Below are positions 45,452 to 56,085 of a stretch of DNA of 64,000 bases, piece by piece; within the stretch, counting starts at the first letter, position 1; each line of letters opens with the position of its first letter. Made by a program: the position numbers and the translations under genes. Below the pieces are notes generated by a model. The model had not been told where the DNA came from. It ran no database searches and saw nothing but the letters and a program-made list of their open reading frames with translations. The stretch is from the NCBI GenBank assembly GCA_038030265.1, contig CM075937.1, positions 25,276,198-25,340,197 of the forward strand, in the 5' to 3' direction. The DNA is from Corythucha ciliata. Taxonomy: Eukaryota > Arthropoda > Insecta > Hemiptera > Tingidae.

Positions 45452-47516
45452 TTGAAATTTGAAATTTGAAATTTATTTATAAATACAAAGTCGATACAAC
45501 TAATTCATTTAATATTAGCCATGCCAGATAGCCCTAAGGCTGTGCCCTGGCATGGAGTGCACTTAATATACTATATTTGTATTGTATTACTAACCAAAAG
45601 GAGAAAACTGACCGTTCCTACTTGGCCGTTAAAGTTTTATATTAATTAAAGGTACTTATGTTACTACCTAAAATAAAGTAAACAAAAAAACAAAACAAAA
45701 GGAAGACTTCTTTTAAGTATTTACAGTGGTTTGAATTAACTATGATACAATGAGTGGAGTAGATTTCCTCCGAGTTCACAGCTAGAGATTATCCTAGAAG
45801 CCTCTTTTTCAAATTTTCTTCTACTTATGTTGGAAGTTTACAGGGGATGAAATTCTTTAAACATTGAATTTAAAATTTCTACTCCTTTGTAAAATACACC
45901 CAACCGGCTAGTTTTTTTATTTATTTTTGGTTGCTTAATTCTAAATGGAACACCTCTCGAGTACCTAACGTTTGCCAGAAATATATCTCTGCGCTTATAT
46001 ATCAGGGAGATCATTGACTTTAGATACAATTTGTACACATCAAGAATATACAGCTCGTGAAACAACAGTTTGCTCGGGTAATCTCTATTTCTTTTGAATA
46101 AAGTTTTTAGGGCTCTTTTTTGTATCAAGTAAACAGACTGGATTAGATATCTATATGTTCCACCCCATATTGGTAAAGCAAAAGTTAGCACTGATTGGAA
46201 GATTGAAAAATATATCATTTTTTTTGTTTTATCGTCCAAAAAGCGAATGTTATAAAGAGCTGAACAACATCTTCTTAACTTATTTACTAGGGATTTTACA
46301 TGTGAAGCCCATGTCAGCCTTGGGTCCAAATTGACCCCCAAGTACCTAACTGAGTCTACTCTTTTAATTTTGTCACATTGACAACTTAAATTTGAATTTT
46401 CATTTCCACACACGTGGTAGTGCAGAGCAAGGTTTCCAGGTAAACTTTTATTACTCGCTACAAACGGCATGTGACAAGATTTTGTTGTATTCAAGGTAAG
46501 AACGTTTCGACACATCCAATTTCCAATTAATTTTAGATCTAACGTAGCATTATTATAGCATTCTTCCCAGGTATTGCCCGAGTTTATTAATGCTATATCG
46601 TCAGCAAACAACACCATTTTGCCCTTAGTAGGAGCACCGCAAAGATCATTGATAAATATCAAAAATAAAACAGGCCCTAAGGATGTCCCTTGGCTAACTC
46701 CATAGTCACACACTAAGTCCGTATTTCCTAACACGTCCTGTATCATTACGGCCTGTTTTCTCTGATTCAGATATGATGTAAACCACTCTAGAGCCCGTCC
46801 CCTTATTCCTATTTTGTACAACTTTTCACACAGTATTTTTTTGTCTACACAGTCGAATGCTTTGCTAACGTCTAAAAAAGTTCCCAAAATCTTATAATTT
46901 TTGTCTATACGCTCTCGAACTTCCTCAGTAAATTTGAATAAGGCGTCTTCAACACTTCTCCCCCTTTGGAAACCAAATTGATTCTCTTTTATCAAGTGAA
47001 ATTTATCAAGGAAGTCGACTAATCGCTTCTTTATTATCTTTTCAAATACCTTCGATATATTACTCATTAAAGAAATTGGCCTGTAATTTGGGGGTTTACT
47101 CGCGTCGCCTCCCTTAAAGATTGGTACAATTTTGGCTATTTTAAATTTATCGGGAAACACTCCGTTTTCAATGCTTAAGTTAAATATAAAAGTCAAAACT
47201 TAGCTAACTCCTGACCCACAATCTTGAGGGTATTTGCGCGCACATCATCAAGCCCTGGTGCAGAGCCTCCTCTTAAGGACCCTATTTCCCTAATGACTTC
47301 GCATTCGTCAGTTGGGAATACAATAAATGTCTTTTCGAAGGTTTCAATTTCGTTACCGTTTAACCCGCTCTTCCTTCTGACTTCGGAAGCGAGATCTTTG
47401 CCCGCCGAAACAAAATATGTATTTAATTTTTGACTAATCTCGAATTTGCTTAAAGTACTTCCGGTCTCGTCTACCCATTTATCGGCAGGGAACGCACAGT
47501 TCCCCCCGTATTGCCA
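45452..47516 (-). mobile_element. 5'-truncated non-LTR retrotransposon (L2/CR1-like)
   Basis: It is flanked by GTAT at 45448-45451 and 47517-47520; the uninterrupted right arm gives the empty site near 49,565. On the minus strand it ends in repeats of ATTTCAAA (complement of TTTGAAATTTGAAATTTGAA at about 45,451-45,470). A short tandem 3' tail of this sort is typical of L2/CR1-group elements. It encodes only the reverse transcriptase half. Confidence 0.8.
45838..47505 (-). pseudogene. Reverse transcriptase of the L2/CR1-like element, one frameshift
   Basis: On the minus strand the linker before the reverse transcriptase reads ADKWVDETGSTLSKFEISQK, then SLRGGSAPGLDDVRANTLKI. One base is gained or lost in a T-run near 47,195. 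The catalytic domain then continues: PIFKGGDASKPPNYRPISLM, FGFQRGRSVEDALFKF, FLDVSKAFDCVD, YGVSQGTSLGPVLFLIFIND, the catalytic FADDIAL, VRYLGVNLDPRLTWASHV and the thumb. It ends at TAA 45838-45840. The endonuclease is missing through 5' truncation and there is no RNase H. Apart from the frameshift the frame is clean over 452 codons, so the insertion is fairly young. Confidence 0.88.
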
Positions 47517-47693
47517 GTATTGCCCTCTTTTCTGTCGACATTTCATACTTTTTCGGGTTGTTGACAGAGTGGATTCATTTCCTTTATTTGGTGGAAAAAA
47601 GAAGAAGTTGAGTTAGTGCATTTATTTTATAATAAGAGTACAAAAGGTTACAAGTTGGCTAATAAGCGGTTTTAATTCTGTAAGCGAATGTAA

Positions 47694-48521
47694 CTAATAA
47701 AATTCGTCTGATGAGTCCGAGGATGCCGGGTCGTTGATCTTGAAGATGTGGGACATGATGTATTGAGTCATGGAAGTTGGCTGTTGTTGCGGGGTAGGTT
47801 CGAATTCGTCGTGGAGTGCGAGGTAGACGGCGTTGGGGTGTATTCGCTTGTGGACGAGTTGGTGTTTGTCTATGAAGCGATCTATTGAAGTGTTCCAAAC
47901 ACTTCGGAAAATCCTGACATTGAATGCATTGTCTCTAGAGAATGGGTCGTTCTTACAGGTTATGATGACAGGGGTTCTGAGTATGACTTGCTGTGACTCA
48001 TATTTGATGTTAGCAGGGGTGTTCATTCCACCTAGAAGTAATTTGAACATTTCGAAAGAGGAAGGCTCGACATTGGGTTCGTCGAATATCAAAAGGTTTT
48101 TGGCTTCGCAGTCGTGTAGTGGGAATTGATTGTAGCGGTTGGTATTTCCAATGAAGCCGCAATTGAGCATCAGGTCTTTGAGTAGTCTAGAAAACCAAGT
48201 TTTACCGCTATTCGGTGTTCCTCGTATAAGAAGGGTGTTCATTTTGCCCGTTTGTTTGTTAATCCATTGGCGAGTGAATTCCTTAAATTTAGCGATTTGA
48301 GTGAGTGACATTTGTAATGTTAGAAATTCGTTTATTGCGTGATAGGATTTTCCCAAGTCGATTACAGGTTTGTTTTGTCTGCCACGGTAAATAATTCTTA
48401 CGTCTTTGTTCAAGTGGAATTTGCTGATTATTTGTTCACAAGTTAATAGGGACAGTTTAGTTCTGATAATGGACATGGCGTTAATCAAGTTGTGGATGTC
48501 CAATAGACCTCTTATTCTCAA
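47694..48521 (-). pseudogene. Endogenous parvovirus NS1-like SF3 helicase fragment, first copy
   Basis: A 275-codon minus-strand frame carries superfamily 3 helicase motifs: Walker A GTPNSGKT (residues 101-108), Walker B LLIFDEP (143-149) and motif C TPVIITCKNDPF (183-194). This order and spacing match the ATPase domain of parvovirus NS1, the nicking helicase that drives viral DNA replication in the nucleus. The N-terminal HUH nickase domain is not present upstream, so the copy is 5' truncated, and the apparent start is arbitrary. It ends ...SSDSSDEFY before TAA. I read it as an old viral integration in the host genome. Other SF3 sources (bidnavirus, circovirus-like Rep, helicase-bearing transposons) fit less well. 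The C-terminal 110 codons occur again inverted at 49,050-49,388. Confidence 0.75.
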
Positions 48522-49028
48522 AAAGTATATTTTTTTGCCGACGTTTCGCGCTTGCTAGCGCATGTTCACGGCTACAATACAGTAAGCAAGACAGTACATC
48601 GCGTTGACCACGAAATTATAAGGATAAAACCTCTACCTTTCACAAGAAGAAATCGATGTCACATAGTCAGGGGAAACACCTGAGTCGTCAAGTCGTAGGG
48701 CGTACAACAGCCCTATCGTGTCATTAGGTTACAGCAATCGGAAATAATAAAAGACATATCAACCGCAGTATCTTAAAGGTAAATGCAAGCCCAGATACCA
48801 CCACGTTCCAACATCTTATTCATGCCACAAATTATTTGGAGAAGGGTGGGCGAATCCGTATCTACAGTACAATCGGAGGGAACAGGTGGTTTGTACTACA
48901 TCCGCATCAGAGTGGCGCCTTCCGACGAAGCCGCGAGAACACCGAATGACAAGGTATGGAAAACATTCAGGCGGACTTCGTACTCAGGAAAAACGACAAA
49001 AGCGTGATACAAGCCTTCCACTCCATAC
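48072..49028. other. Spacer at the centre of the large palindrome
   Basis: This 957-bp stretch is present once. Its left part holds the N-terminal portion of the helicase fragment (to 48,521). The right part has a GCCGACGTTTCGCGCTTGCT motif at 48,537 and an open frame at 48,783-49,007 (reading IIWRRVGESVSTVQSEGTGG) that I cannot identify. It could be leftover viral sequence, but nothing proves this. Confidence 0.5.
48537..48573 (-). other. Penelope-type hairpin motif (ATGCGC...GCGCGAAACGTCGGC)
   Basis: On the minus strand it reads GCCGTGAACATGCGCTAGCA and then AGCGCGAAACGTCGGC. A GCGC/GCGC stem sits between a degenerate CTGAAGA-like box (GTGAACA) and GAAAC, and the outer GCCG pairs with CGGC. 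It resembles the motif at 33846-33882 and the box patterns at the ends of Penelope-like elements. Confidence 0.4.
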
Positions 49029-49743
49029 GTCGAGCCTTCCTCTTTCGAAATGTTCAAATTACTTCTAGGTGGAATGAACACCCCTGCTAACATCAAATAT
49101 GAGTCACAGCAAGTCATACTCAGAACCCCTGTCATCATAACCTGTAAGGACGACCCACTCTCTAGAGACAATGCATTCAATGTCAGGATTTTCCGAAGTG
49201 TTTGGAACACTTCAATAGATCGCTTCATAGACAAACACCAACTCGTCCACAAGCGAATACACCCCAACGCCGTCTACCTCGCACTCCACGACGAATTCGA
49301 ACCTACCCCGCAACAACAACCAACTTTCATGACTCAATACATCAACAACGATCCGGCATCCTCGGACTCATCAGACGAATTTTATTAGTTATATTCGCTT
49401 ACAGAATTATAAACCGCTTATTAGCCAACTTTTAACCTTTTGTACTCTTATTATAAAATAAATGCACTAACTCAACTTCTTTTTTCCCCCAAATAAAGGA
49501 ACCGAATCCACCCTGTCGACAACCCGAAAAAGCATGAAATGTCGACCGAAAAGAGGGCAACATGGGGTGAGGGGTGAAAAGGTGATAACGTAGACAGATC
49601 AGATGGAAAGCAAGGGTGGTTGAGTTGGGCGGGATCGATCCTCACTCAGTTAATCTTTTTTTTTTTTCTCTCTCTCTCGATTCATGTTTGAGCCTGTCTG
49701 ACGAGTGTTTTAGCAATTCAAGGAGGATGGCTCAGCTAAGCAG
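49029..49743 (+). mobile_element. Right inner palindrome arm: parvovirus-like element, uninterrupted
   Basis: Inverted copy of the left inner arm. It contains the helicase C-terminus, an AATAAA signal near 49,457, and the flank up to the decamer array. It lacks the 2.1-kb non-LTR insertion, which gives the empty site. A T-rich and CT-rich stretch (49,655-49,678) differs in length from the left arm. Confidence 0.8.
49050..49388 (+). pseudogene. NS1-like SF3 helicase C-terminal fragment, inverted second copy
   Basis: This 112-codon stretch repeats the C-terminal part of the minus-strand copy at 47,694-48,037 in inverted orientation. Visible differences are few: motif C reads TCKDDPL instead of TCKNDPF, one S-to-F change, and a loss of six residues before NDPASSDSSDEFY. 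Walker A and B lie outside the duplicated segment, so this copy cannot encode an ATPase. Homology begins about 20 bp before 49,050 at GTCGAGCC (49,029), which is the palindrome edge. The degree of similarity implies that the inverted duplication happened well after the viral sequence entered the genome, or that the arms exchange sequence. Confidence 0.75.
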
Positions 49744-49787
49744 ACCTAACCAAACCTAACCACACCTAACCATACCTAACCACTACA
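49744..49787 (-). repeat. TTAGG-like decamer array, right copy (uninterrupted)
   Basis: ACCTAACCAAACCTAACCAC continues in 10-bp steps (CCTAA alternating with CCAAA, CCACA, CCATA). On the minus strand this is TTAGG alternating with TGTGG-like pentamers. It is the inverted partner of 36241-36325 and shows the R1-group target before insertion. Confidence 0.75.
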
Positions 49788-49789
49788 CC

Positions 49790-50945
49790 TGCTCGAGGAG
49801 CGAGGAGGCGAACCATATCACAGCGACGAGGGGTACCCTCCATCGCCTGGGTGAAATTGGTGTCCGAAAAATTCACTTGAAGTGCCACAAAGACCTGGGC
49901 ATCCTACCATCGTGGCATCCAGGACTGGGAGGCATTCTGTCTGCATCTGCGCACCAAATATGGCACAGCCGTAGCCTGGGGACGGGCCAGAGCAGAATAC
50001 CAAGGCACCACTCAGAGGCCCACGGAACCCCTAGAGGAATTACTCCACAAAAAGTATGCCCTTTGGAAGAGGCTCTATCCAGGTAAACCACCAGCACGCT
50101 TCATCCATGAGGTGACAGAATTGGTGTCGGCCAGATGCCGCAGTAACCTGAGGTACCCCCCGGAAACCACCCTGGAAGGTTTCTTCACCAGAGCCAAACA
50201 AGCAGAAAGAGACTACTGAGAAACTACCCGGACACCCGGCAACCGGCCCCCCCCCCCAGCCGAGACGCCGGGCGCTATAATGCTCGGAACGCCCCCAACC
50301 AGGGTCAGCCCCCACGGGAACGCCAGCAGCAGGGCAGGGCATTCTGGTCCTATCGGAACGGCGACGTCACACGCAACCCACCATTTGGATTAATGTGGCA
50401 GGCAAAAGAGTAGCCGTACATCTGGACACGCAGGCCGGGGATAACTTCATCAGCGAAAAGCTAGTCAAAGAACTACAGCTGCAGACTACGAAGGCCCCCG
50501 CCCTAACCGTGCAAACGGCCACGCAGGAGGAACAACGCCTAGACAAAAGGGTCAACTTTCACGCATCACTCAACGGGAACGACCAATACATTCAGTGTTG
50601 GTGTATGCCCGGTCTTCTAAGAGACCTAATTCTAGGGGCAGAATGGCTGGAGAGGAACTCCGCAGTACTGGATACAAGACTCGGCACATAATAATCGGAG
50701 GAACAAGCAGGACCAGCCTCCCCTCGAACGACGAACACCGGTTCTCCTCCCTGTGGTGGTGGGTTCTTCTTCCAGCTACTGGTCGACGAAGGCCCCACCT
50801 TCCTGCCCTGTACCACTCAGGGTGAATCCTTACCAGAGGGACTAGAGGGCTTTGCGCCTTAATTGCCTGCCCTTAAACTCCTGTTGAGCGACAGAACCAC
50901 ATCCCTGTCCTCACCCCAACAGCTGAAGCGAGCGCAGGAGCAAGT
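49790..50945 (+). mobile_element. Right outer palindrome arm: Gypsy-type gag-protease fragment
   Basis: Inverted copy of 35073-36240. Gag is followed by protease, after which the homology ends; there are no LTRs, reverse transcriptase or integrase. Copia sequence starts directly after the edge at about 50,946. Confidence 0.8.
49829..50691 (+). pseudogene. Gag-protease of a Gypsy-type LTR retrotransposon (right copy)
   Basis: The Gag capsid part (about 49,829-50,218) reads WVKLVSEKFT, a TGA, then DWEAFCLHLRTKYGTAVAWG, QRPTEPLEELLHKKYALWKR and FIHEVTELVSARCRSNLRY, the conserved pattern of retrotransposon Gag. A second TGA follows ERDY. Downstream the retropepsin starts near 50,395: AGKRVAVHLDTQAGDNFISE, then a run of about 60 residues, then LLRDLILGAEWLERNSAVLD, ending at TAA 50689-50691. 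The catalytic triplet is D-T-Q in both copies of the palindrome instead of the usual D-T/S-G, so it was already altered, or naturally variant, before duplication. Gag assembles particles and the protease matures them. Two stops and a frame change make it dead. Confidence 0.75.
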
Positions 50946-51647
50946 GAGAAAATTTGACAGCCCGCCTTCTCAGCGAGGAATCTCGAAAATTAAATAACGA
51001 CTGTGCCACTCCTGCAGCATTTTACTCAGGAGAGCAACGATCTTCACATTCGAAGCCTCTTTTTTACAAAGGAAACAAGCGGTCCGACTATAATTTCCAT
51101 AAAAAGACCCCCCATCACATAATCAATGTCAAATTTGCAAAAAGCGAAACCACGAAACTAAAGATTGTTTCTTTCGAGACAAAAATAAAAATAAGAATCG
51201 TGGAAATAATAATCAAGCAGCTTTTATAGCCGAGTCGTCGTCAAACTCGTCTGATCAGTCAGTAACATGAGTAGTTGACAGCGAAGCAAGCGCGCATATG
51301 ATCATAAGTGAAAAACAACTCTCAAAACGAAGCCCTGTAAACACTACAATAACCGTTGCTAAGGGAATCAGCTCGATTCGCGCTTATAGTGAAGGACAGT
51401 TTGAAACCCCAGAATGGAAATTGAGCAATGTGCTATATGTGCCTGAACTATCTAAAAATCTTCTATCGGTCAACGCCATCACAAAAAGAGACGGAAAAGT
51501 AATTTTTGAGAGCGATAAAGTCGAAATTCGCCAGGGAAATGAAATTGTTTTTACTGGAAATAAAAATCCTTGTGGCCTATACGAAGTAAAGCTGGGATCT
51601 GCGCAAGAAGAAGCACAGAAAACTCGGACAGTTGGGTCCAAAGTACC
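50946..51647 (+). pseudogene. Copia-type gag-pol fragment: zinc knuckle, protease, pre-integrase
   Basis: The Gag C-terminus reads TARLLSEESRKLN. A frameshift near the C-run at 51,109 is followed by the zinc knuckle CQICKKRNHETKDC (about 51,127-51,168). Next, the aspartic protease start should read WVVDSGAS but has TGA (51268-51270) for tryptophan and VVDSEASAHM, so the catalytic D-S-G glycine is also changed. The pre-integrase domain follows: LSNVLYVPELSKNLLSVNAI, then ESDKVEIRQGNEIVFTGNKN and CGLYEVKL. The sequence runs into an assembly gap, so the integrase and reverse transcriptase, if present, are not visible. The fragment is inactive as seen. Confidence 0.85.
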
Positions 51648-52147
51648 NNNNNNNNNNNNNNNNNNNNNNNNNNNNNNNNNNNNNNNNNNNNNNNNNNNNN
51701 NNNNNNNNNNNNNNNNNNNNNNNNNNNNNNNNNNNNNNNNNNNNNNNNNNNNNNNNNNNNNNNNNNNNNNNNNNNNNNNNNNNNNNNNNNNNNNNNNNNN
51801 NNNNNNNNNNNNNNNNNNNNNNNNNNNNNNNNNNNNNNNNNNNNNNNNNNNNNNNNNNNNNNNNNNNNNNNNNNNNNNNNNNNNNNNNNNNNNNNNNNNN
51901 NNNNNNNNNNNNNNNNNNNNNNNNNNNNNNNNNNNNNNNNNNNNNNNNNNNNNNNNNNNNNNNNNNNNNNNNNNNNNNNNNNNNNNNNNNNNNNNNNNNN
52001 NNNNNNNNNNNNNNNNNNNNNNNNNNNNNNNNNNNNNNNNNNNNNNNNNNNNNNNNNNNNNNNNNNNNNNNNNNNNNNNNNNNNNNNNNNNNNNNNNNNN
52101 NNNNNNNNNNNNNNNNNNNNNNNNNNNNNNNNNNNNNNNNNNNNNNN
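51648..52147. other. Assembly gap of 500 N
   Basis: Exactly 500 unknown bases, a conventional placeholder length. Open frames that appear to cross it are artefacts. The Copia element may continue inside. Confidence 0.99.
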
Positions 52148-55100
52148 TCTAGAATCATTCGTTGACTGGACTATTACTTACACGGGGTTTTTGTTGCGAG
52201 ATCAAGAAAAATCGTCGAGAGATGTCTGGGGATGAGTGATAAAAGGTAATTATTGAGCAGGTTATAACTGAACAGTCCGAGAATTGACAATCGAACGCTT
52301 TCAGTGTGCTTCGGGATTACAAAAGAACACTTTTCGGCAATACACTTTATGACGTAGCCATTGGCCCTAGATTTTCTGCCGGGATGCATCACGTGCCGTG
52401 AACTGTTTTTTTTTTCTACTTCTTCCATCCAAACCAAAAAATCGTCTTCATTCGAAAATTCTTATATCTCCTCCCACAAACTAATGTGGTGCTTTTCGAC
52501 CAAGTGATTCTACCAGCTTTTTCTTTCGACACACGAAACATCGCAGAACCCGCATGGATTCGCCTGTTTTAAGGTGCTTTACAGTTCCTCTAGAGTGAGA
52601 AGTTTCACGTATTTTTAAAGCACCGCAGCCCCCCGTGCACTGAACGCACTTATGCGAAATGGGTGAAGAGTGCTTCCACCTAACGTGCGCCAAACAAGCC
52701 TGTGGATTGACAAACTCTGCTTGACACCATAATTGAAAAAATGAAATATATCTTCAGTTAAAAAGAAAATCATCCATTGACTTCACTGAAAAGCGCGAAA
52801 CAAAGCAAGCTCTAGGGAGGAACAATTGATGCCAATAGATGGCGGTGCTGCTCAATGCGAACAGTGGCCGAAGTGCGATTTGGGGTCTTATTCCGAACGG
52901 TCGGGGAAAAATTCCGCTAGCGGGATCTAGGACGCCAAATAAGAAATAACTACCCATAGCAACTACATTTTCGCGTCATCCCCCCCCCCCCCAATTTCAT
53001 ATTTGGGCCCCTGGTGTGCCTTCAAAATAAATGCCTGCGGGCCGAGCATTTAAAATGCTCCGATACGAGTCCAAATTTAGCTACAATATTTCTCTGACGT
53101 ACTGCTAATACATAAAACCTAAGGGACATTATCGCGTCCAGAGTTCAAAATATATGGGGTATATGAGCTACACCACCTATCATATAGCGTCGCAGTTGCT
53201 TTGAACTCAGTTATTTAAAACAAAGTTTTATTTTTTAGTGAAATCCAAGAACGTTCCTCGTTCATGATGCTTGTGTTTATTCGTTTTCTACGGCTCGTTC
53301 CGTGCCCGTTCTCCGCTAGGGAAAACGAGTGCTCGTGTCCGGACACGTACGTACGTATTCGCGCCTTAGAGTTAGAATCCCGAATTACCGATATTCATCC
53401 TTCAAGGTGTTCCAACCGACAAAGAAAACCAGGTATGAAGGGATCGGGGATCTTGTCAAAGAAGTAAGTGCTTGGCAGTTTCAAATTTCTCACAGCCGCC
53501 CTCTTCGCAGGTAATGCAAACGGTATTATTTGAAAATTGAAAGGGGGTTAATCTGAATCAATTCGCTCATACACTCTTCCACTGTTGATCCAAATAATCC
53601 TTCGAATTCGTCGATACCTACATATTTTTCTTATTTTCTTGTTTGATTGTTTATTTGTTCGTTTTGCCGCTTTTATTTCACTGTGTGAGAGCTGTTGCAC
53701 AGGCGAACAGAGCAGGAAGAGGATCAGTTTTGTAGAAAGGGCATGGCACATCCTCAACTGAGCGAGAAGCCACTCCTCATCATTGTTGTGTGTAGTTTCC
53801 TCTTCTATCATATCTCTCATTTCTCATTGCTCCTGGTAGTTATTGGTTGGAGAAGAGGGTGCAGGTGGGGGGGGGGCACTAAAATCTGTAATACAAGAAA
53901 CTCAGGCTCCTCGTACTTTTTTTTCTTTTTCACCTGAAGTGAAACTCGTTGGCCCCGCATCTCGTTAATTTCCCCTCTTCTTCTTGACCTTCTCTTGTGA
54001 CTGTCACTCACTCCAAAGCAGCGAAGATTGCAACAAGAGTAAAAACAAAACAAAACAAAAAAGACGGGAAGATAATAAACAGTCTTAGCACGAGCGGAGC
54101 AGGTGGTCAATGGTCCTTGGAGAGAGAGCCAGGTGTTGTGGATAGTGTGTCCTGGCTTTACATCTGCTCTTTTCTCTCTCTCTCTCATGTAGTCAATCAA
54201 TTTTTTCTCACAACTCTCCATAAAGTGAGAAATGAGTGGCACTAGTAGCTGCTGAAATTAGCTGACAAAGTAAACCATGAAAGATCAACAAAATTAGGCG
54301 TAGGTGGGTGATCCGTGAGGACCACATAAAATAAAGAACTCTGTTCCGAAAAGAAAGCTATTCAAATTAATAAAATTTACAAATCGACTGGAAATTGAAA
54401 AAATCCTGTTCTCAACCAGCTAAAGCAATACAAGCTAACAATTAAAAAACGTATACGGAGCATTGCGGGAGCCTCTTATTTTTTCGATAATATCCAGAAT
54501 TCTGTAATTAATGCCCGCAAGATCAAGAGGTAACGCTAACTCGGCCCACCGCCGGCGTCGTCGCTTGGTACTTGATCTCCGTGGTCTCTGTAGGTGAGAA
54601 AGACGACAAAGAGAGAAAAGAATATTGCGGTCTATACCCAGGAACAACTGCTCGCCATATGTTTTATCACGACCGCCTGGCCATCTTTCTTTGGGTTTCT
54701 TTCGTTTTATGTACAGAACGTATCTACTATTTATAAAATATACCTCTAGTTCCCGAAGCTCCAATATACCAAGGTAAATAGACTAGATAGATTCGAGGCC
54801 GGGATTCTGGTTGAAGGACACCATTAATACTAAAATATTAAATTACTTCTATTTTTATACATGACAGGGAACACTTTTAAACTTCAGCTTTATTGTCCAA
54901 CCTATCTAAGATATGCTCGTGAGCGTGATTGTCGCGGGCAGCAGGGAAGCCCTTCCTTGCTCCCTCATGAAGCTTACTGGTCGTTTCTCACTGATACACA
55001 TAATAAACTAGCCCGTCACTGCGCCGAGTGCTGTCTGTATTGAATACAAGGGGCTTCACGTGGTACGTATCAATTAATTGGGCCTTAAAACGGTACATAG

Positions 55101-55763
55101 GAAGGAATACAAGACTCACAACCTGCCCAAATCTAACAAATTGATGAAAGCTGCTTTGGCACGGATCCAAGAAAAGCCAAAGACATTGGGTAAAAGATAG
55201 CTGCAGCCCATAGAGCAACTAGCTGGCCCTGGATGAGAGAAGATTTCTGTGTTGATTGGGGCAAACGTCGCTGGAGAAAAATATCACCCTTGATAAGTTC
55301 TAAGGAAAATTTGCTTGAAATTCCCACTAAGCGCTAGTTTCCTCAAACAGTATGTGCAGCCACCAAAAATGGATGGATGGACAGCACAGTATTAGTTTTC
55401 ATAAACAGCTTCATTAGCCCTGAATTGGTACGTATACGCCTCAAAAGCGTACACGCAAAATAAATCGGGCGTAATTTTTTTCGAAGAAATATTAACCTTC
55501 GGCAGTGCTTCCATTAATGTCCTACCTCTCTTCCCTGCAATTAACGGGTCGGAAAAGTTAACAGAAGACGAGAACATCACGAACGAGGTACATCATTTCT
55601 TATCGTTCGGGCCCGTGCTTGTTTAAGACTCCATGTATTCAACAACGACTTCACTTCCTTGGCGGGACGTTGGAAAACAGATTCACAACGTCGAAACTTA
55701 TAAGCCTACAGTCGCTATTCAAATTGACTTGTTAAAACTCATTTACGAAGTCCATGTTGTTAG
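52148..55763. other. Unrecognised DNA, no supported gene
   Basis: No domain-bearing frame, RNA gene or large inverted repeat is visible. 52,980-53,180 faintly resembles the 18,760-18,920 part of the tandem duplication (CGGGCCGAGCATTTAAAATG versus CAGGCCGGGTACTTGAAATA), so a diverged repeat family may be shared. Simple C-, G- and CT-runs occur at 52,981, 53,869 and 54,173. Confidence 0.4.
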
Positions 55764-55997
55764 TTATTCCGTTTTCGATCGGAAGCCCGTTATACGTTTG
55801 AACAGCGTGGTTACACGCTTGCCGAGGAGTTCCGATCGGGCAGAATTGAAAGAAACTATAGGCCTTATTCTCACCTCACCTTGTTTGTGGATGTTCGGCA
55901 AACCATAGAGGCGGGGTGGTTTAGGATTAGGGTGTACCAAGGCATTAAGTTCTTTTTTCCGTGACTTTGTTCCACTCCTTATCACCACTGCTTCCAC
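55764..55997 (-). pseudogene. Penelope-like reverse transcriptase fragment
   Basis: On the minus strand the sequence reads NPKPPRLYGLPNIHKQGEVR followed by IRPIVSFNSARSELLGK. PPRLYGLPKIHK with a following RPIVS is the best conserved block of Penelope-like reverse transcriptases (fingers region). The frame is open over the fragment, but the ADK block upstream and the YxDD core downstream are not found nearby. It would belong to an element that uses a GIY-YIG endonuclease, which is also not seen. Confidence 0.75.
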
Positions 55998-56085
55998 GTT
56001 CCACTACGAATAATAACAGTTTCGAAATAGAGCCAGTGAAATGATGACTCCTTCAATGCCTGACGAACAGCTGTTTTCATTGTGA

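Larger units (their letters stand above)
45247..48071 (-). mobile_element. Left inner palindrome arm: parvovirus-like element with non-LTR insertion
   Basis: 45,247-45,451 plus 47,517-48,071 are the inverted counterpart of 49,029 to about 49,747. The arm holds the C-terminal part of an NS1-like helicase gene on the minus strand, its A/T-rich 3' flank with a polyadenylation-type AATAAA-like signal, and about 350 bp of further flank shared by both arms. The interruption at 45,452-47,516 is a separate non-LTR element. Confidence 0.8.

Noticed and set aside
48783..49007. Possible viral capsid frame (IIWRRVGESVSTVQSEGTGG region)
   Set aside because: It is 74 codons long with no motif I recognise. 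Position next to the helicase is not enough.
51570..52235. Long open frames crossing the gap
   Set aside because: They consist mostly of N and carry no information.
52481..52693. Cysteine-rich minus-strand frame (CVQCTGGCG...CFVC)
   Set aside because: Short, no known finger spacing, no neighbouring support.
54435..54764. Minus-strand frame with RPKERWPGGRDK
   Set aside because: It loosely recalls the 3' end of RTE-type reverse transcriptases, but one short match is not enough.
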